A stretch of 64,000 nt of DNA from Diphasiastrum complanatum (lineage: Eukaryota; Streptophyta; Lycopodiopsida; Lycopodiales; Lycopodiaceae): positions 63,178,622-63,242,621 of the forward strand of contig CM055092.1 in the NCBI GenBank assembly GCA_029204225.1, read 5' to 3'. The notes beneath the pieces were generated by a model that worked only from the letters and a program-made list of their open reading frames with translations, was not told the origin of the DNA and did not search any database. Positions 40,578 through 53,085 of this stretch are shown in pieces (the stretch's first letter is position 1; every line of letters begins with the position of its first letter). Position numbers and translations under genes: made by a program.

Positions 40578-41292
40578 TGTTGGATTATTGTCCTTTCTAC
40601 TAATCGACTAATCGATTTTTAATCTTCATCCAACTTTTATCCAGACCTATAGATTTCTTCGTGTTTTTACATAATCTGCATAACTACGCGGAAATGGCTT
40701 ACAATGTCAGCATTTTCTCTCTCTTCGGCTTTTTCGCAAAATGCCAGATGTCTTAGATATGAAGGAAATGACTTTAGCAAAGACCTTCACGTTTTTTGCA
40801 TTTTTTGCATGTCAAGAATTGCGAGTAAAAATGCAGTGTCACGATTTTCACATTTTTTGCCTTCTTTGATGATGACAGTTTTACGTTCATTTCTGTAGAG
40901 TGACAGTCCCGTTCATATATGAAGACAAACTGTTTATGACCAAATTGTTGCCGCTTATCAGCAATCAATTTCTGAGAAGGAACTGGATGAATGTCAGCGA
41001 ACTCCAGCCAACTGGCAGTTGCATTTGATGACCTAAATACTTAGTATAAATCAGTTGTTCATACATCTCATATTAAGTCCTATAGAAATTGTGATCGTGA
41101 AGAACTCTCTTGAGCATTCTAGCTCAGTCTTTTAGAGATTATTTAGAGTTGCTATTGCGCTTCTGCTTATCAGCAGAGTTGCTTATTATTAGACTTATTC
41201 TCAGTTACTCAAAGATAGCTTAGAGTGTGCAGGTTTTATCAGCTATTGTTTTTGCACTCATTAGCATCTGATCTTGTTTTTCTGAATCAACA
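40578..41292 (+). repeat. 3' LTR of the copia element
   Basis: Begins TGTTGGATTATTG right after the polypurine tract. The best end is gaatcaaca at 41292, which nearly mirrors the start (tgttggatt). A TATA-like agtataaatc is at about 41042. The 5' LTR is absent because the element is 5'-truncated, so the right end cannot be checked within the window. Confidence 0.6.
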
Positions 41293-42449
41293 CTATCTTC
41301 TTATTGCGTTCAATATGTGTCAGAATGTATGCATTTCTGTAATGTTTTGTAACCGATAGAAATTGTATGAGAATTTAATACTTTATGTTTGGCTACGTAA
41401 TCACTTAGTGTCTAGCGATTTCAAAGTTAATTGCTAAAAATTGAACGTGATTCCCATCACTACAGTTTTGTTCAATATTGATAGGCGTAGTCATGCATTG
41501 GAAGTAGGAAAAAGTTTTTGTTTCCGCTATACACTCATCTATCCTATTTCTTACACGTTCAACATAGTTAGAGAGATTAGCGTAGATATTTGCAACCATA
41601 CTAAGAATATCTTTCTTTTTAATAAAATCCAAATAGATGTTGATCCAATCTATGGTGGTCATCAAATCAACCAAGCAAAAGATTTTATCATTCGGGCCAG
41701 CAGTAGTACAAGTAACTATATCATAAGAGGTAATAAGTTTGTGATCTTCAATAGCTCTCCTCATGCAACAAATAATAGTATGAACAATAGGGTTAGGAGG
41801 AGGAAGGGGCTCCCCATAACCAAGACCAACCGCATCATGAAACCATCCTATGGACTACAACATAAAAAAGACCTTGTGAGGCTTAAAATACAAGTGAAGG
41901 TAAAGGTAAGGTACTACCCCGACCAAAAGGTAGTTGGGTTTACATCTTAAAAAGATGCAGAGAGAGAGTAACAAAATTTCACATAGTGCCTCTTGACAAG
42001 TCAAGATGAAACCCTTTGAACCCTTCAATTTATAGCATAACAGGTAAAAATAAGGCTATATAAAGTCTTGGAATACATAGTACCATGAAGCAAAGCAAGT
42101 TTTAGGACACCCAGCTGTTACCTGCCACCATCCCACAAAACAAAACCACGCGAGTTAGTTAAGTGAGGAAGACAGGTGTCATAGCTGAGCATCAGTTGTT
42201 ATCCATGTCTGAAACAAGATTCGCTACTTTATTAGCAAAACTGCAAAATGTCCAATCTTCCCAATCATGCAATTTATGCTTAGCAATACACTCTTCCTTT
42301 TTTACGAACCGTATTGGGGCAAGAGCCAAACTAATCAGCATAAGAGATAAGAGAATGCATTTTTCTACCAACTTTCCATATTTTTCATGTAACAAGCCAC
42401 TATTTAAGTGCATAATTAAAACAAGTCATGACTTTAGCATCAGTGCTAG
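41293..42449. other. Non-coding or unrecognised stretch with overlapping opposite-strand frames
   Basis: A 119-codon minus frame (41405-41764) and a 169-codon plus frame (41441-41950) overlap. Neither shows a family I recognise. The remainder is AT-rich. The right edge (42445-42449, gctag) is one copy of the target duplication of the next solo LTR. Confidence 0.35.
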
Positions 42450-43663
42450 TGTTGTAAAGCTACCTTTACAAGCTTTACTTCCGGCGCCAGCTATGTCCTC
42501 GGCGCCAGCAGCGCCCCTGCTGCTCCCGGCACCACTGTGACCAGAATCCAGCCGGCGCCAAGTTCCTATGGCTGAAAATCTTTGATCGGTTCTAGCGGAG
42601 TCCAGAGAGCTCATATCGATGCGCAATCACCTCACACGATCTAGGCATGATTAAAGGAAGCTTGGGGATCAATAAAATCTAGAGAGAGAAATTGACTTTC
42701 TAGAAAGAGAAAATCCTAGAGAGAGAGAAAAACGTGCTTTACCAGCTTGGGTAGAGTGCTTGGTATGAGGGGGGTGCCGAATCACACCAATACTATAGGG
42801 GAGTGCGGGTTGTGACTCAGGATGAGCTCCAACCAAGTCTCAGCCTCCCTTGCTGGAATGTTGTCATGGCTCTCGCCTTGGCATGCTAGCGCCCCGGAGA
42901 CTAGGGTCGGTCACACACTTGAAATGTAACCTTCTCAGATTTATCAATAAAGTGGGATTTTTCTCAAACTGATTCTGATTACCTTCTGGGTTTCAGTGTT
43001 CGGTAAAAGCGCCAGTTGTAAGGCCGCTTCAAAATTTTTAAGTTGGCACATAGCTGAGGGTCGTATCCCGGGACGCCAACGGTATGTCGTCGGGACCATT
43101 CGGTCCGTGGTGCCAGTGGTATGTTGTCGGGACCATTTGGTCCAAGAACTGGTTGTCTCCATATTTGTAGCGGCTTGTGGTTCTGAGTGTTCCTTGCATG
43201 AACGTGAATGGGTTAAGCTCTTGGGGAACGGGCTCTAACCTGTCGGCTGAGTTGGATGGCTTGCTTGGGTGGAGGTTACCTGTTTATGGCTGTCCAGTCT
43301 GGCGTGGCGCCAGGTTGACTTCCAACGCTCGTGACGAAGCTTTCAGTTGGTTAAGTCTGATATAAGTCAGACCGCTTGCTTGGAATGGATGTTACTCGTT
43401 TGTAACGAAGCTTCGAGTTGGTTAAGTTTGATGTATGTCGGGCGGCTTGCTTGGAGAGAAGTCACCCACATCGGGACCCTCGATATGGCATGGCGCCAGG
43501 TTGGATCTTAATGCTGGTTTTTGGAACTTCAAGTTGGTTAAGTCTGATCGTTGTTGGCGAGTTGGCTGCTTGTATGTCAAGTGGGTTTGGATGACAAGAG
43601 TTGAAGGCTGGGAAGCTAAGTCGTGGTTCCCGGCTCCCTTTGGGATGCCTGCGCTACAGCTAG
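42445..43663. repeat. Second solo LTR of the 17.5-kb family (42450-43658) with perfect 5-bp TSD
   Basis: Begins TGTTGTAAAG at 42450 and ends GCGCTACA at 43658 (1209 bp), flanked by gctag at 42445-42449 and 43659-43663. It is colinear over its whole length with 17513-18720, in the same orientation. The different target duplication shows an independent insertion. Open frames inside it (42426-42626, 42996-43238 and others) recur in the other copies and are LTR sequence. Confidence 0.93.
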
Positions 43664-44117
43664 GTACTAGGGTAGATTCGTGCCATGCTAGCCCAAAGAC
43701 ATCCTAAGAAGGTAGTTAGGAGTCTAAGCACCTTGTGGCTTGGACAAATCCATGCGATACCATAGTCAGTCCCAGAAAATAGCAATATAGCCTACCTTCA
43801 CTTGCAATTTTACGTTTTACGTTATATACCTTTATGCTTTGCATATATCATATTCGAACCAACCTTCATATGCCAAGGGTAAGAAGTGCAAGCTTGTAGA
43901 GATCATATGCATATAACGACTCATTCTTACCATGTCTAGACATCTATGTTGCTTAGTATGTGCATTTATAAAGATTCCAATATATCGCATTAGTGTAAAA
44001 ATATAAAACTGGATATAAAAATATAATAATATATACCTGGATATGAGTTGACAATATTTCTTGCGAGCTACCCATCTTCCTCAGCTAAAGCGATATCCCT
44101 CTTACGTGCTAATGTAT
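43664..44117. other. AT-rich spacer, no gene
   Basis: No frame or motif of interest. The junction with the truncated copia element lies at about 44118-44140. Confidence 0.4.
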
Positions 44118-47100
44118 TCAAACCAAAAGGATCAGGTTAAAGCATGTGTAGCATTCTAATAAAGATCTTTCATTACCTCTTATAGTTAGCTTTACATGAG
44201 ACTCCATAGGTGTATCACTAGCTTTTGCATCTTCCATATGAAATCTTTCTAGACTAGAATTAGCATACTTCTCTTGACAAATGAAAGTAAATTGAGAAGA
44301 TCTAATGACTTCTATTCCCAAAATGTAATGCAAATTACCAAGATCATGCACATCAGACTCCTTCTTAAGAGTATTCTTGATATCCTCCACATCTTGATTG
44401 TCTCCGCCACTCAAGATGATATCATCCACATAGATTAGCAAGATGGTAACATCATTTCCAGCAAACCTATAATAAAGTGAATGATCATACTCACTCATAA
44501 CAAAGCCTTGAGAGAGTAAAAAAGTGTTAAGCTTAGCATACCAACTCCTTGGTGCTTGCTTAAGGCCATACAAACTCTTTTGTAGTAGACACACATGATT
44601 TGGCTTTGTTGATGAAATGTAGCTCTCGGGCTGCTCCATGTATACTTCTGCCTCAAGATCACCATTTAAGAATGCATTTGAAATGTCAATTTGCCATAGA
44701 TCCCATCCATAAAGTGTAGCAAGTGAAATGATGACTCGAATGCTTACCATCTTTGCCATGGGTGCAAAGGTCTCATCATAGTCAATCCCTTGTTGTTGAG
44801 CATATTCTTAATTTGTCACTAACCTTGCCTTGTACTTGTTGATAGATCCATCTTGGTTTGTCTTCACCTTGAAGATCCATTTGCATCCAATAGCTTTCTT
44901 GTCCTTAGGCAACTCCACCAATCTCCATGTTCCATTCTTCATAAGAGCTTGATACTCAAGATCCATTGCTTGGATCCACTCTTCTTCTTTCCTTGCTTGA
45001 TATACACTTGTAGGCTCATCCAAAGAGGTTAGGAAAGCAACATAATTTCCAGAAACTAGTTGCTTACCCTTTTGATCATATGTGAGCCTTGAAGGTACTT
45101 GTCTTTCTCTTGATGTTCTCCTTGATGAAGGTCCATCATCATCATCATCCAAAGTAGGATCCTTTTCATCTACATCAAGAATGTTAGATCCATCCACACT
45201 ACCATCAATCATGCTTGAAGACACTTTTGGAATGTTTCCCTCATCAAAAATTACATTTCTACCAACAATCACTTTGTTAGTAGAAGGAATGTAAACCTTG
45301 TGGGCTTTACTCACCTCACTATATCCAACAAAAGTACCTCTTCTTGAAGATGGATCCTCCTTGGTCCTATCATCAAGAGCAATGTTGACATAGCATGTGC
45401 ATCCAAAGGTACTTAGAAAGTTGACACTCAGCCTCCTCTTGAATAGCATCTCAAAAGGTGTCCTTCTATCCAAAATAGCACTCGGACACCTATTGCACAA
45501 GAAATTGGCACACAACAAAGCTTGATCCCAAAATGGTTTGTCAAGATTAGCACTTAACCTCATAGCTTTAGCACTTTCACATAAAGTCCTATTCTTCCTT
45601 TCAGCCACTCCATTTTGTTGTGGGGTCCTTGATGTTGTATACTCCCTCTTGATCCCATGCTCACACAAAAGGCCTTGAACTTGGTAGATATGTACTCACC
45701 ACCATTGTCACTCCTTAAGCACTTGATCTTTGTGAAAAATTGGTTCTCCCTTGCATTCTTGAACTTGGTAATGACATCATACACTTCATCCTTGCTCTTT
45801 AGTAGATAGATCCAGCAAAATCTACTAAAATCATCAATGAATGTTACATACATCTTAGCTCCACTATTGCTAATTGTAGTCAATCCATGAATATCCGAAT
45901 GTACAAGTTGAAAAGGCTTTGTAGATTAAGATATAGATCTAGTATAAGGTAGTCTATGTGACTTAGACAAAGCACAAGACTCAAAAACATGTTTGATGCC
46001 ACTTAAGGAACTTGGAAGACCTAGCACAATCTTCTTCCTAGCCATTACCTCCAATGACTTCAAGTTGAGGTGTCCCATCCTTTTATGCCAAACCTCTTGA
46101 ATAGGTATTTGCTCCCTTGCAACACATCCAACTTGGTTAGCAATAACACAAGCATCTAGTTTGAACACCTTCTCTTGCCTTTTACCTTTTCCAACCAAGA
46201 CATCCTTCCTTTTGATCAAACAAGCATCTCCATCAAACTCCACCTTGAGGCATTTACTTATAGCATTTAACTCACACTAAGTAAATTCTTGGTAATAGAT
46301 GGAATAAACAAGACATCCTCCAAATGAACATTCTTATTTGTCGAAAGAGAAATAGGAATTGTGCCAATCCCTTTGATTGCACATTCACCATCATTGGCCG
46401 CATCTCCATATGCCAACAAAGAAGTGAAGTACTCTTTGTGAAAGGTCATGTGTGAACTTGCTCCACTATCAATCCACCAAGGATCTAGATCTACATCATT
46501 AGCAAACATACATGAAGACATCATAAAAGCATCATCATTTGCATCTTGAACATCCAAAACCATCCTCATCAAGAGTAAGATACCTTGCTTTCTCCTTGAT
46601 CTCTCTTCTTCTTGTAGAAATCACTTGCAAAGTGTCATTCGATGCCACAATAGAAGAAGTTGAGCTTTGATCTATCCTTCTTTTTGCCACTTGAAGAAGC
46701 ATCCACTTGATCTTGCCCTTTAGACCACTTACTTTTGGTTTTGCCCTTGAATTTGCCTTTTGTGAACATAGCATCCTCTTGAAGTGTCGATGTAGATCCA
46801 CCTCTTGCTTGAAGCCTATATTCCTCATTGATCAAGATCTCTTGAAGATCCATCAAACTTGGCAAAGTCTTTTGAATAGCAATACTTTGAACAATGTTAG
46901 CATGAGCATCCAACAAGCCATTAAGAATTACTTGAATAAGCTCTCCTTCCTTAATGCTTTCATCAATGCAAGCCAACTCATCACTCAATGCTTTCATCCT
47001 CAAAACAAAAGTACTTGGACTTTCTTCATTCTTTTGCAAACAAGAAAAGATTTGCCTTCTTAGATCAACACTCTAGAAGTAGACTTGGATTCATAAAGCT

Positions 47101-47359
47101 TCTTCAATGAATTCCAAGCTTCCAAAGATGATGTGCACTTACCAACTTCCTTGAGAAGCTCATTGGTAACATTTATCTTTATCATGTGTAGAGCCTTCTT
47201 GGCCCTCTTGTCATACCTCACTTGATCTTGTTGTGTTGCTGGTCTCTCCTCCAAACCTACAACAATATCCAAAACATCATTCATCTCAAGAAGTGACCCC
47301 ATAATCACTTTCCACAATGAATAGTTGCTTAAAGTAAGCCTATCATTAGCTTCCAACAT
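44118..47359 (-). pseudogene. Ty1/copia gag-pol, near-complete but 3'-truncated
   Basis: Read right to left: gag (RLTLSNYSLWKVIMGSLLEM, KINVTNELLKEVGKCTSS, IQVILNGLLDAHANIVQSIA) with a broken zinc knuckle; protease site WWIDSGASSHMT; GAG-pre-integrase HKRMGHLN; integrase (TFIDDFSRFCWIYLLKSKDE, RSDNGGEY, TPQQNGVAERKNRT, FGCTCYVN); and reverse transcriptase (WIFKVKTNQDGSINKYKARL, DLWQIDISNAFLNGDLEAEV, LYGLKQAPRSWYAKL, YVDDIILSGG, LGIEVIRS). A stop follows KARLVTN and frameshifts occur near 47050, 46640, 46250 and 45600. RNase H and the 3' LTR are missing: homology ends after MESHVKLT at about 44150. It is relatively young judging from the few lesions. Confidence 0.93.
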
Positions 47360-47929
47360 GACTCCAATTCAGGTTGCCATGTAGCAATAACCTGATCTTC
47401 TTTTTCAACCTATTTCAATGCACAAAGAACTCCTTTGAACAACAACAAATGCTTTCAAAAGAAATCACCAAGATTTGAAACTATCTCAAAAATTTTTCTA
47501 GCACTTATACCAAGCAAATCAACACATAGAATCATGGAACCTATGATCTATCCTCAATCTAATGACTTTTGCCACTTCATAAGATTGAAACACACTCAAA
47601 TGAAGTCCAACAGCCTCACTATCTAGAGATCCAATCAAATTTAGGGTTTTGACAAAATATTCCAAATCTACATGCAAATGTTGAAATTTTGATTATGCAC
47701 TTAGGCTGATCCAATGATCCAAAAATCGGCTAAATCCAGTATATGAAATCAAAAATCAGAATTGATCAAGTTTATAGACCTATATAGGGTTTTGATCTTC
47801 AAAAGATCCAATCTACAAAAGCAAAAAAAACTCGATTTTGGGTAGAATCCTCTCTAGCATGCTCTAGCCTTGATATCTTTACCAAATCATTGATAGATAT
47901 GATTTTCTCCTTCATAACCTAAAACACAA

Positions 47930-47941
47930 GCTCTGATACCA
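47930..47941 (-). other. Primer-binding site (initiator tRNA-Met) of the copia element
   Basis: The minus strand reads tggtatcagagc directly after the LTR end ...ctttcaca. This is the standard complement of the plant initiator tRNA-Met 3' end used by copia elements. It fixes the 5' LTR boundary and strand. Confidence 0.93.
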
Positions 47942-48589
47942 TGTGAAAGTTCTCAGATCCTTAAGATCCAATCAACTTGAAAGATCTTTGGCTAGAAAGA
48001 GAAATACAGTACCAATCTCACCAATGTAGAAAAATCAACATCTACACACAAAATGAGATGCAAACACTAATAGAACTTGATCAAACTTGAATGAAATGAC
48101 ACAGTACTGTTGTTTTCCATACAAAACAAGCAAGCTACTGTCATTCACACATGTGAAACCAAAATAGCATTTATGAATCATTCTACACATAAAATTGCAT
48201 GCAATCACCAATATAGTGCACCAATGGATAGTAGAACCCAAGAGGACCATGTATAAGCATGAAATGAGATAGAGAAGAGAGAAGATCACTCTCTCCACGA
48301 GTTACATCCATTTATAACAGGTCCAAACCCTAATTGGCCACTTGTCTTTCCCTCCAAAATGCTAACCCTACTATTTTTGGGTCTAGATTCAATGTACCCA
48401 ACTATTCAAATTTGAATCTCCTAAAACTCACTTCCAAAATTTCCCACACCTTCAAAAAGTGTTTATTCAAATGAAATTTAGACTAATTAACTTTAACAAG
48501 TTATTCTCTAAGTCGAAAACAAGTTTTGGCCTCAATATGCCAAATATGGAAACATCGACAAAATGACCAAACTAGTTGAATCTTTCACA
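47942..48589 (-). repeat. 5' LTR of the copia element
   Basis: On the plus strand it begins TGTGAAAGTTC and ends CTTTCACA, a perfect 8-bp terminal inverted repeat, 648 bp. It abuts the primer-binding site. A TTATAAAT box on the minus strand at about 48309-48317 could be the promoter. The bases after it (ttcaa) would be one target duplication, but its partner is lost with the 3' end. Confidence 0.9.
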
Positions 48590-50335
48590 TTCAATATGCA
48601 ATCAACGCATGCACGTTATGAGCGCATGATTTTCTCAAAAATCAGAAGCCAGTAATGCGATTAATCGCCTTTCGGATATACGACCAATTGGTATTTACAA
48701 GCGGTGCCATCATATCATCGAATACATAAGAAACCCTTCTATACAATCGTGATGGTCTGGCCATCGGTGGGTTGTTGGCCATCATTCCATATGCCATGCG
48801 AATTAATACATTTCTTGTGAAGTATATATCAGCAATGAACCATTATATATCAGTGATGAATCATTAACACTGAGTTAACGTGGTATACCTGTGATTTAGT
48901 TCCAAATCCACTGTAGGGGCAGCGTCCAAATGCGACTAGTTCCAACATGTATTTTGAATCTAGAATGCTATTCCACACCATTATCATATGCTATGTAAGC
49001 TTCCAAACAAGTGCTTATAAAGTACGAAAAAACCTTTTGTATATATGAAAGGTTATTAAGCTTCAAGCTTATTCATACCCTTACCTTTCTTTGTAGTATG
49101 CTTCCAACTAGTATTCTTCTGATATCCTTCACAAGCATCAATCCTCAAAGCTGTGGTAGGTCGCAGTAGAGAAGCACAACTAGAGAAAGAGAAAAAGCAG
49201 GAAAAAGAGAAGGCAGGAAGTGATTTGGGTCTGTGTAATCTTCCCTTATATAAGAAAGTCTGTACCTTTGAATGCACTAAGTGTTTGAAGATGCTCACCA
49301 TCCAATCGTTTCCTTATAATCTGCATAGATCATAGCCATTCAAAGGAAGGCAACTGTCCCTCCAAGACCTTTTTTAATAAAAAAAACCTCATAAGGGGTC
49401 CCATTTCCAAGTTTGGCAAAGTAAAGTATTTTAATCAGTTTCGTATTATAAGGGAGGACCCATTCCATGATGTTTTAAAGCCTATATGTTGTGTAGCTAT
49501 TATATAATAGATGTGAAGAATAAAAAGCCATCCAACTTGTCTATAGGGGTTGATGAGGAAAATCATCTTGCTTGTGCATTTACAAGTTGTGAATATCATT
49601 TTCTAGCATGTACAAACTCGAGCTACATGACATGCACAATGTCTAAATGGTCATATTTCACTTTGGTATATATCAAAGGTATGTGAATTGAGCACATGAC
49701 CTTGTAGATTTGGGCGAGTTTGAGTTAGGTAGATATAAATTTGATGACATGCATAAAACTAGATGACATGCAAAATCAGTTAGTGTGCATGCATGCAACA
49801 TGCAATCACTGCATGCAATATGCAAGTCAGTATACATGTTCTACACATGTCCAAGTCATCTAGGAATGTCACATGCAAGACATGCAAACACTATTTGACA
49901 CTTAAAGAGAGTAGGGAGAGACCCAAAACCTGAGTGGACACTTTTTGATTTGAATTTATTGCATGCATGATTCATTATTCATAGTTTTGGTACTCAATCT
50001 GAGATAGAATTGGATAAGACAAATTTCTGTTGTCATAGACACATCATTTCACACAAAGTGTTGTGTTTTGAGTTGAATGCATGTTTCTAGAGTGTTTTCA
50101 TTCATTTGAAACTAGTGAAAAAATTTGACATCAGGATTGTAAGTGCTTCATCAGAAGATAGAGGCTAGATCCAAATTCAAGTTGATTGATTTTCTGTTGT
50201 AAGATAGGTCTCACATATTCTATTGCAAGATTTTGTATAGGATTTGGTAGTATACCCAATTGTTTTTGGTTCCTATTGTAAAAGAGAAGCAACACACTCA
50301 ATTCCATTTTTGTTGTCTAATTACAAGAGTCTTCA
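48590..50335. other. Intergenic stretch, no gene
   Basis: No supported frame; 49056-49335 shows only Lys/Glu-rich low-complexity frames on both strands. It contains the CATGCA-rich patch listed separately. The last 100 bp before 50341 may be leader of the copia remnant that follows. Confidence 0.4.
49745..49890. repeat. CATGCA-rich patch
   Basis: About eight CATGCA words (some as CATGCATGCA) in roughly 145 bp, interspersed with unrelated bases rather than in simple tandem. CATGCA is the RY element bound by plant B3 transcription factors, but no gene adjoins, so a functional role is not supported here. Confidence 0.6.
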
Positions 50336-50340
50336 CATTC

Positions 50341-51160
50341 ATGGCATCTATAGGAGATTTTCTCTTTGAAGCTAGTGAAAGACTAGATACCTTCAACTAT
50401 TCAGTTTGGAAGGATATGATAGAATCCTTGTTGATTCTTTATGGAGTAATGGACATTTTATCAGGAATTGAAGTTGAACCTGAAGCTTATGATGAGGCTC
50501 AGAGATTCAAGAAGAGAGCAAGAATTGCTCTTCATATCATCAAATTGAACATCAGATGTGCATGAAAATGCAAGTGGATGTGATGCTGCATTGATGACTT
50601 ATGTTTCCAAGGAGGAGTTATGGCATAGGAGGTTGCATGTTTCCAATTTCAGATCTATGCCTATTGTAGTCAAGGAGATCAAGCCAAGAGTGGCTTATTC
50701 TAAGGCAAAATCACATGGATCCATATTTGATGTCTTCTACCAAGACAAAGCATCCTATGGAGTTGGAACATTCAGATGTTCATCTTTCTTTATCAATAAG
50801 CAAGGAAGGTGTTTCTTGCTTTGCATGTACTATTGATGGTTCCACAAGTTACATTTGGCTATGTCTTGTCTCTTCAAGTTTTATGGTGCATGTGTATGTT
50901 CCATCATGCAAAACTTTATGGAGTTATGGAGCTAATGGAAGGAGTGCACTATATGGAGTCTTGTTCAGTTATAAGCCTAAGGTTGTGTACCTTAGTGTTT
51001 TTGAAGATTATTGCTTTGCATGTGGTTTCTTGGAAGGAAAGAAGGATGGAGATCCTAGTCTATGGATCATGGTTGGATGCTTATCCACCAAGGAAGGCTA
51101 CATAGCCTGTACACTCTCTATCTCAAAGGTGTTTGAGCATGGAGAAGTTGTTTATTGAAG
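50341..51160 (+). pseudogene. Ty1/copia remnant, gag start joined to integrase pieces
   Basis: Starts MASIGDFLFEASERLDTFNY with SVWKDMIESLLIL and ARIALHIIKLNIR (gag; same family as 18798). It then jumps to GAG-pre-integrase LWHRRLHVSNFRSM and to the integrase C-terminal part: ALYGVLFSYKPKVVYLSVF, which corresponds to PYEVLFGYKPKVxHLRVFGC, followed by the segment ending KVFEHGEVVY, which corresponds to KVFISRDVVF. Large internal deletions remove the gag end, protease and integrase core. Confidence 0.75.
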
Positions 51161-51529
51161 ATCTATTTTCTATCTTGGAAGTGGCCGAGAGCATAGTATC
51201 TCATGATGCATCATAAGTCTTTGTTATGGTGAGTAATCAAGTTGTGATGGGGTCGAGATTTGAGGAGGAGTATTCTCAACATGCATGTCCAAAAAGATCT
51301 ATGCATATATCTACGTATTTTGGAGCTTGGCTTTGCTTGATAACACATAAAATCTCCAAATTGCTAATAAATGTGGGGCTTTTTTCTTTTAGTGAAATAT
51401 ATAGTCATGGAATAACAAAGACAGTAAAAAATGAGAAATTGAGAAGCCATCGTAAAAACAAGGTGATCGATACATCACGAGAAGTTTGGTCTTATGTAGG
51501 GCACTTAAATCGATAAAAATTTATACAAA

Positions 51530-51790
51530 GATTGCAATTTAGAAGAATTAAATAATTAAAAAATTCATTTCTATGCTTAGACTCACTTAGAAGTGACACC
51601 TAGGCATTTAACAAATCATCACAATAGCTTACCAATGATGTGGCATTGCTAGAAGCAAAGATTGCATTCTAGAAAAATAAAATAAAAAACTCATTTTAAT
51701 GCTCAAACTCACCAAAAAGTGACACCTCCTTTTTTAGCAAATCTTCACAATAGTTTACTATTGTCACAATGAAGCTACAAAGGAAAACCC
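51530..51790. repeat. Diverged two-copy tandem repeat (about 129-bp unit)
   Basis: Copies start at about 51530 and 51659 and share agattgca, then ctcattt, then atgctta/cgactcacc, then agaagtgacacct, then tttagcaaatc and tcacaatagcttacta. Confidence 0.7.
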
Positions 51791-52252
51791 ATAAAATACC
51801 CATGCAAAGTTCTGACCAATTATATTGTTTATTCATTATTCAATCTAAAACTACAACCCAAGCAAATAACTGTGTAGTAAAATTGGTAGGGCCTCCTCCT
51901 ATCAAAGCAAGGGCACAAAATTAAAGGCGTACTTTGAGCCTTCAGATCATAACTAAAAAAGTCAACCACCATAGCCATTTCTAGCACAGTTATGTCTTTA
52001 GTAATGATTAAATATTATACTTTAGTGGTGGAATGACACTCATTCTTTTTATATATTTTCAAAAACCCAAAAATATTACGGCAAAGCCTTGGTCCTATAA
52101 GTTGTTTGATGAGCTTATCCATAGATCGTTTTAGGTAGGGCATGTTGGTCGAAGATTGAAATTTGTAGGGCAAGAAAGGGGTGCCATAATCTAAGGTGGT
52201 GAGCGACTAATAAATATCATCATATTTCCAATCACACCATCTCTCAAAGTCT
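51791..52252. other. Intergenic, no gene
   Basis: AT-rich, no coding or repeat signal noted. Confidence 0.4.
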
Positions 52253-52371
52253 CCTTCACTCTTGGATGCTTCTTGGTTCCCAAGGGGAGGCTCGAACCTG
52301 GGACCAAAGAAACTTTGGATGCCAAGCTAAGCAGCTGAGCCAACCCCGTTGGGTACCTTCACTCTTGGATG
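52253..52371 (-). mobile_element. 87-bp tRNA-like retroposon with perfect 16-bp target-site duplication
   Basis: Direct repeats ccttcactcttggatg at 52253-52268 and 52356-52371 flank an 87-bp insert. On the minus strand the insert has an A-box-like tggctcagctgcttag (52342-52327, insert position 14) and a B-box-like ggttcgagcc (52298-52289, insert position 58), the spacing of a tRNA gene. The ends pair (cccaacgggg with ccccttggg) like an extended acceptor stem, and ccaaag/ctttgg could form the anticodon stem. There is no poly-A; the 3' end is aagaag. The size and lack of a body make it shorter than ordinary SINEs. It is probably not a functional tRNA. Confidence 0.8.
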
Positions 52372-53085
52372 AAGCAAGACACCACTCTATCTATAGTGCA
52401 AGGCACATTCAAGTATATCTTACTTTGCGGGAAATATGTTGATCCAATGATCTAAAGCATCAACCATTGACTCTCAAGCATTGGACCAAAGGTGCCCCCA
52501 ACCTTAAGAATTGCCTATACCCCAATTCCAACTTGGAAATCGTAGGGGGGAAAAACTAGTGGGCCGAGGTATGCTTAATTAAGTATGAAAGTATGATATA
52601 ATATATTGCTATATGAATGAGGCTTGATGAACCCACTGATGCTTAGTTCCAAGACCCTTAGCACTCCTTGCCCCTTGATGCTTAGTTCCAAGACCCTTAA
52701 CACTTCTTGCCCTTGTGAGTGAGTGCATCTATGGCTGAAAACTAAATGAAAATTTATAGGAAGGATTCCAATGGTGATGATTGCATAAGTGCACAAGGTG
52801 CTGAGATTATTTGATTAAGCATGGTGCAAGGAATGCTCATGGTGTTGAGATTAACAATCGATGAATCGGAGAATCAGTGTTCGCGAAAGTCGGCAAAGTC
52901 CAAGAATGGAACCAGAACTTTTGCCAGAAGCCAGCATGCTCAAAAACTTGCAAGTTTTCTTAGGTCTTAAAATAATGTATAATCGACATGTATTAAGGGT
53001 CATCCTTGTAAAAATGGGAAAAAGTTACTGAAATATAGATTTTTGGAGGGGAACCCCAAAAAGGTTTCAAGAATAGAGGATGAAT
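52372..53085. other. Intergenic stretch, no gene
   Basis: Contains a 39-bp tandem duplication (listed separately). No coding signal. Confidence 0.4.
52638..52715. repeat. 39-bp tandem duplication
   Basis: Two copies starting at 52638 and 52677 share gatgcttagttccaagaccc, then tta, cact and cttgcccctt, with about three differences. Confidence 0.9.

Noticed and set aside
41405-41950. Overlapping 119- and 169-codon frames on opposite strands as a gene
   Set aside because: No recognisable motif on either strand, AT-rich context between two LTRs; kept only as an unrecognised stretch.
52269-52355. Functional tRNA gene
   Set aside because: A- and B-box-like motifs are present, but the D-arm and T-arm pairing is imperfect, no terminator follows and it is bounded by target-site duplications.
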